Source: Niebla homalea
Lineage: Eukaryota > Ascomycota > Lecanoromycetes > Lecanorales > Ramalinaceae
Assembly (NCBI GenBank): GCA_019925105.1
Contig: JAHGAU010000001.1
Span: forward strand, 868,001 to 932,000
Direction: 5' to 3'
Length of the DNA stretch: 64,000 nt
The translations under genes and the position numbers were made by a program. The notes below the pieces were generated by a model. It was not told where the DNA came from and did not search any database. It saw nothing but the letters and a program-made list of their open reading frames with translations. Within the stretch, counting starts at the first letter, position 1. Each line of letters begins with the position of its first letter. Positions 63,859 to 64,000 of this stretch are shown one piece after another.

Positions 63859-64000
63859 TCAAACCAGAGGGTGTCCAATTACATAAATTGCAAGTAATAC
63901 AATCAGGATCGTCAGTATCGTTAGAAAGAGTGAAGCTTGCGGCGGTAATGTAAAGTGGGTGTAGTGAGCCGGAGTAAGGCCACTTCGAAGAATGAAAAGA
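63859..64000. other. Right edge of the window, nothing recognised
   Basis: Normal base composition. May belong to the element that supplied the gag fragment. Confidence 0.3.

Overview
The window looks like nuclear DNA of a filamentous ascomycete. Two lines of evidence point there: short fungal-type spliceosomal introns in the genes on the right, and a left part that carries the signature of repeat-induced point mutation (RIP). Positions 1 to about 56,900 are extremely A+T-rich, with CpA and TpG almost absent while CpG and CpC survive. No intact reading frame exists there. It is a nested graveyard of transposable elements. I could not assign a genus.

Layout of the AT-rich part. A Ty3/Gypsy element (G1) runs from before base 1 to about 25,450 and is split by later insertions: a Tad-like LINE (3590-9365), a second Gypsy (G2, 10568-20262) and a Copia element (20636-25349). 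G2 itself carries two 250-bp mobile units, a solo LTR and a PiggyBac-type DNA transposon. The Copia carries a SINE-like unit that shares the LINE 3' tail. From 25.4 to 34.6 kb there are solo LTRs and two small LTR elements without pol (27144-29530 and 30082-31580), followed by a reverse, internally deleted relative of G2 (from 34621). A second full-length LINE (41427-56303) is interrupted by a third Gypsy (G3, 42394-49321) and another pol-less LTR element (50572-52704). Nearly every insertion was placed by a target-site duplication (TSD): 5 bp for LTR elements, 12-13 bp for LINE and SINE-like elements. Degraded protease, reverse transcriptase (RT), RNase H, integrase and endonuclease domains were recognised in translation.

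The right 7 kb has ordinary base composition. It holds an apparently intact four-exon gene for the catalytic subunit A of the vacuolar H+-ATPase (57280-59282, plus strand) and a decayed Tc1/mariner transposase (minus). An eight-exon major facilitator transporter follows, probably short at its C-terminus (60417-62464, plus). Broken pieces of an ankyrin/coiled-coil gene and of a Ty3-type gag lie on the minus strand at the right edge.

The most interesting signal is a mirrored gradient of RIP inside LTR pairs: the half of each LTR facing the element interior is mutated, while the outer half is nearly intact. Solo LTRs and other units under about 250 bp are also largely spared. A further thread is a group of unlike short LTRs that share one sense-strand motif and a related primer-binding site, suggesting that the pol-less elements depend on G3.
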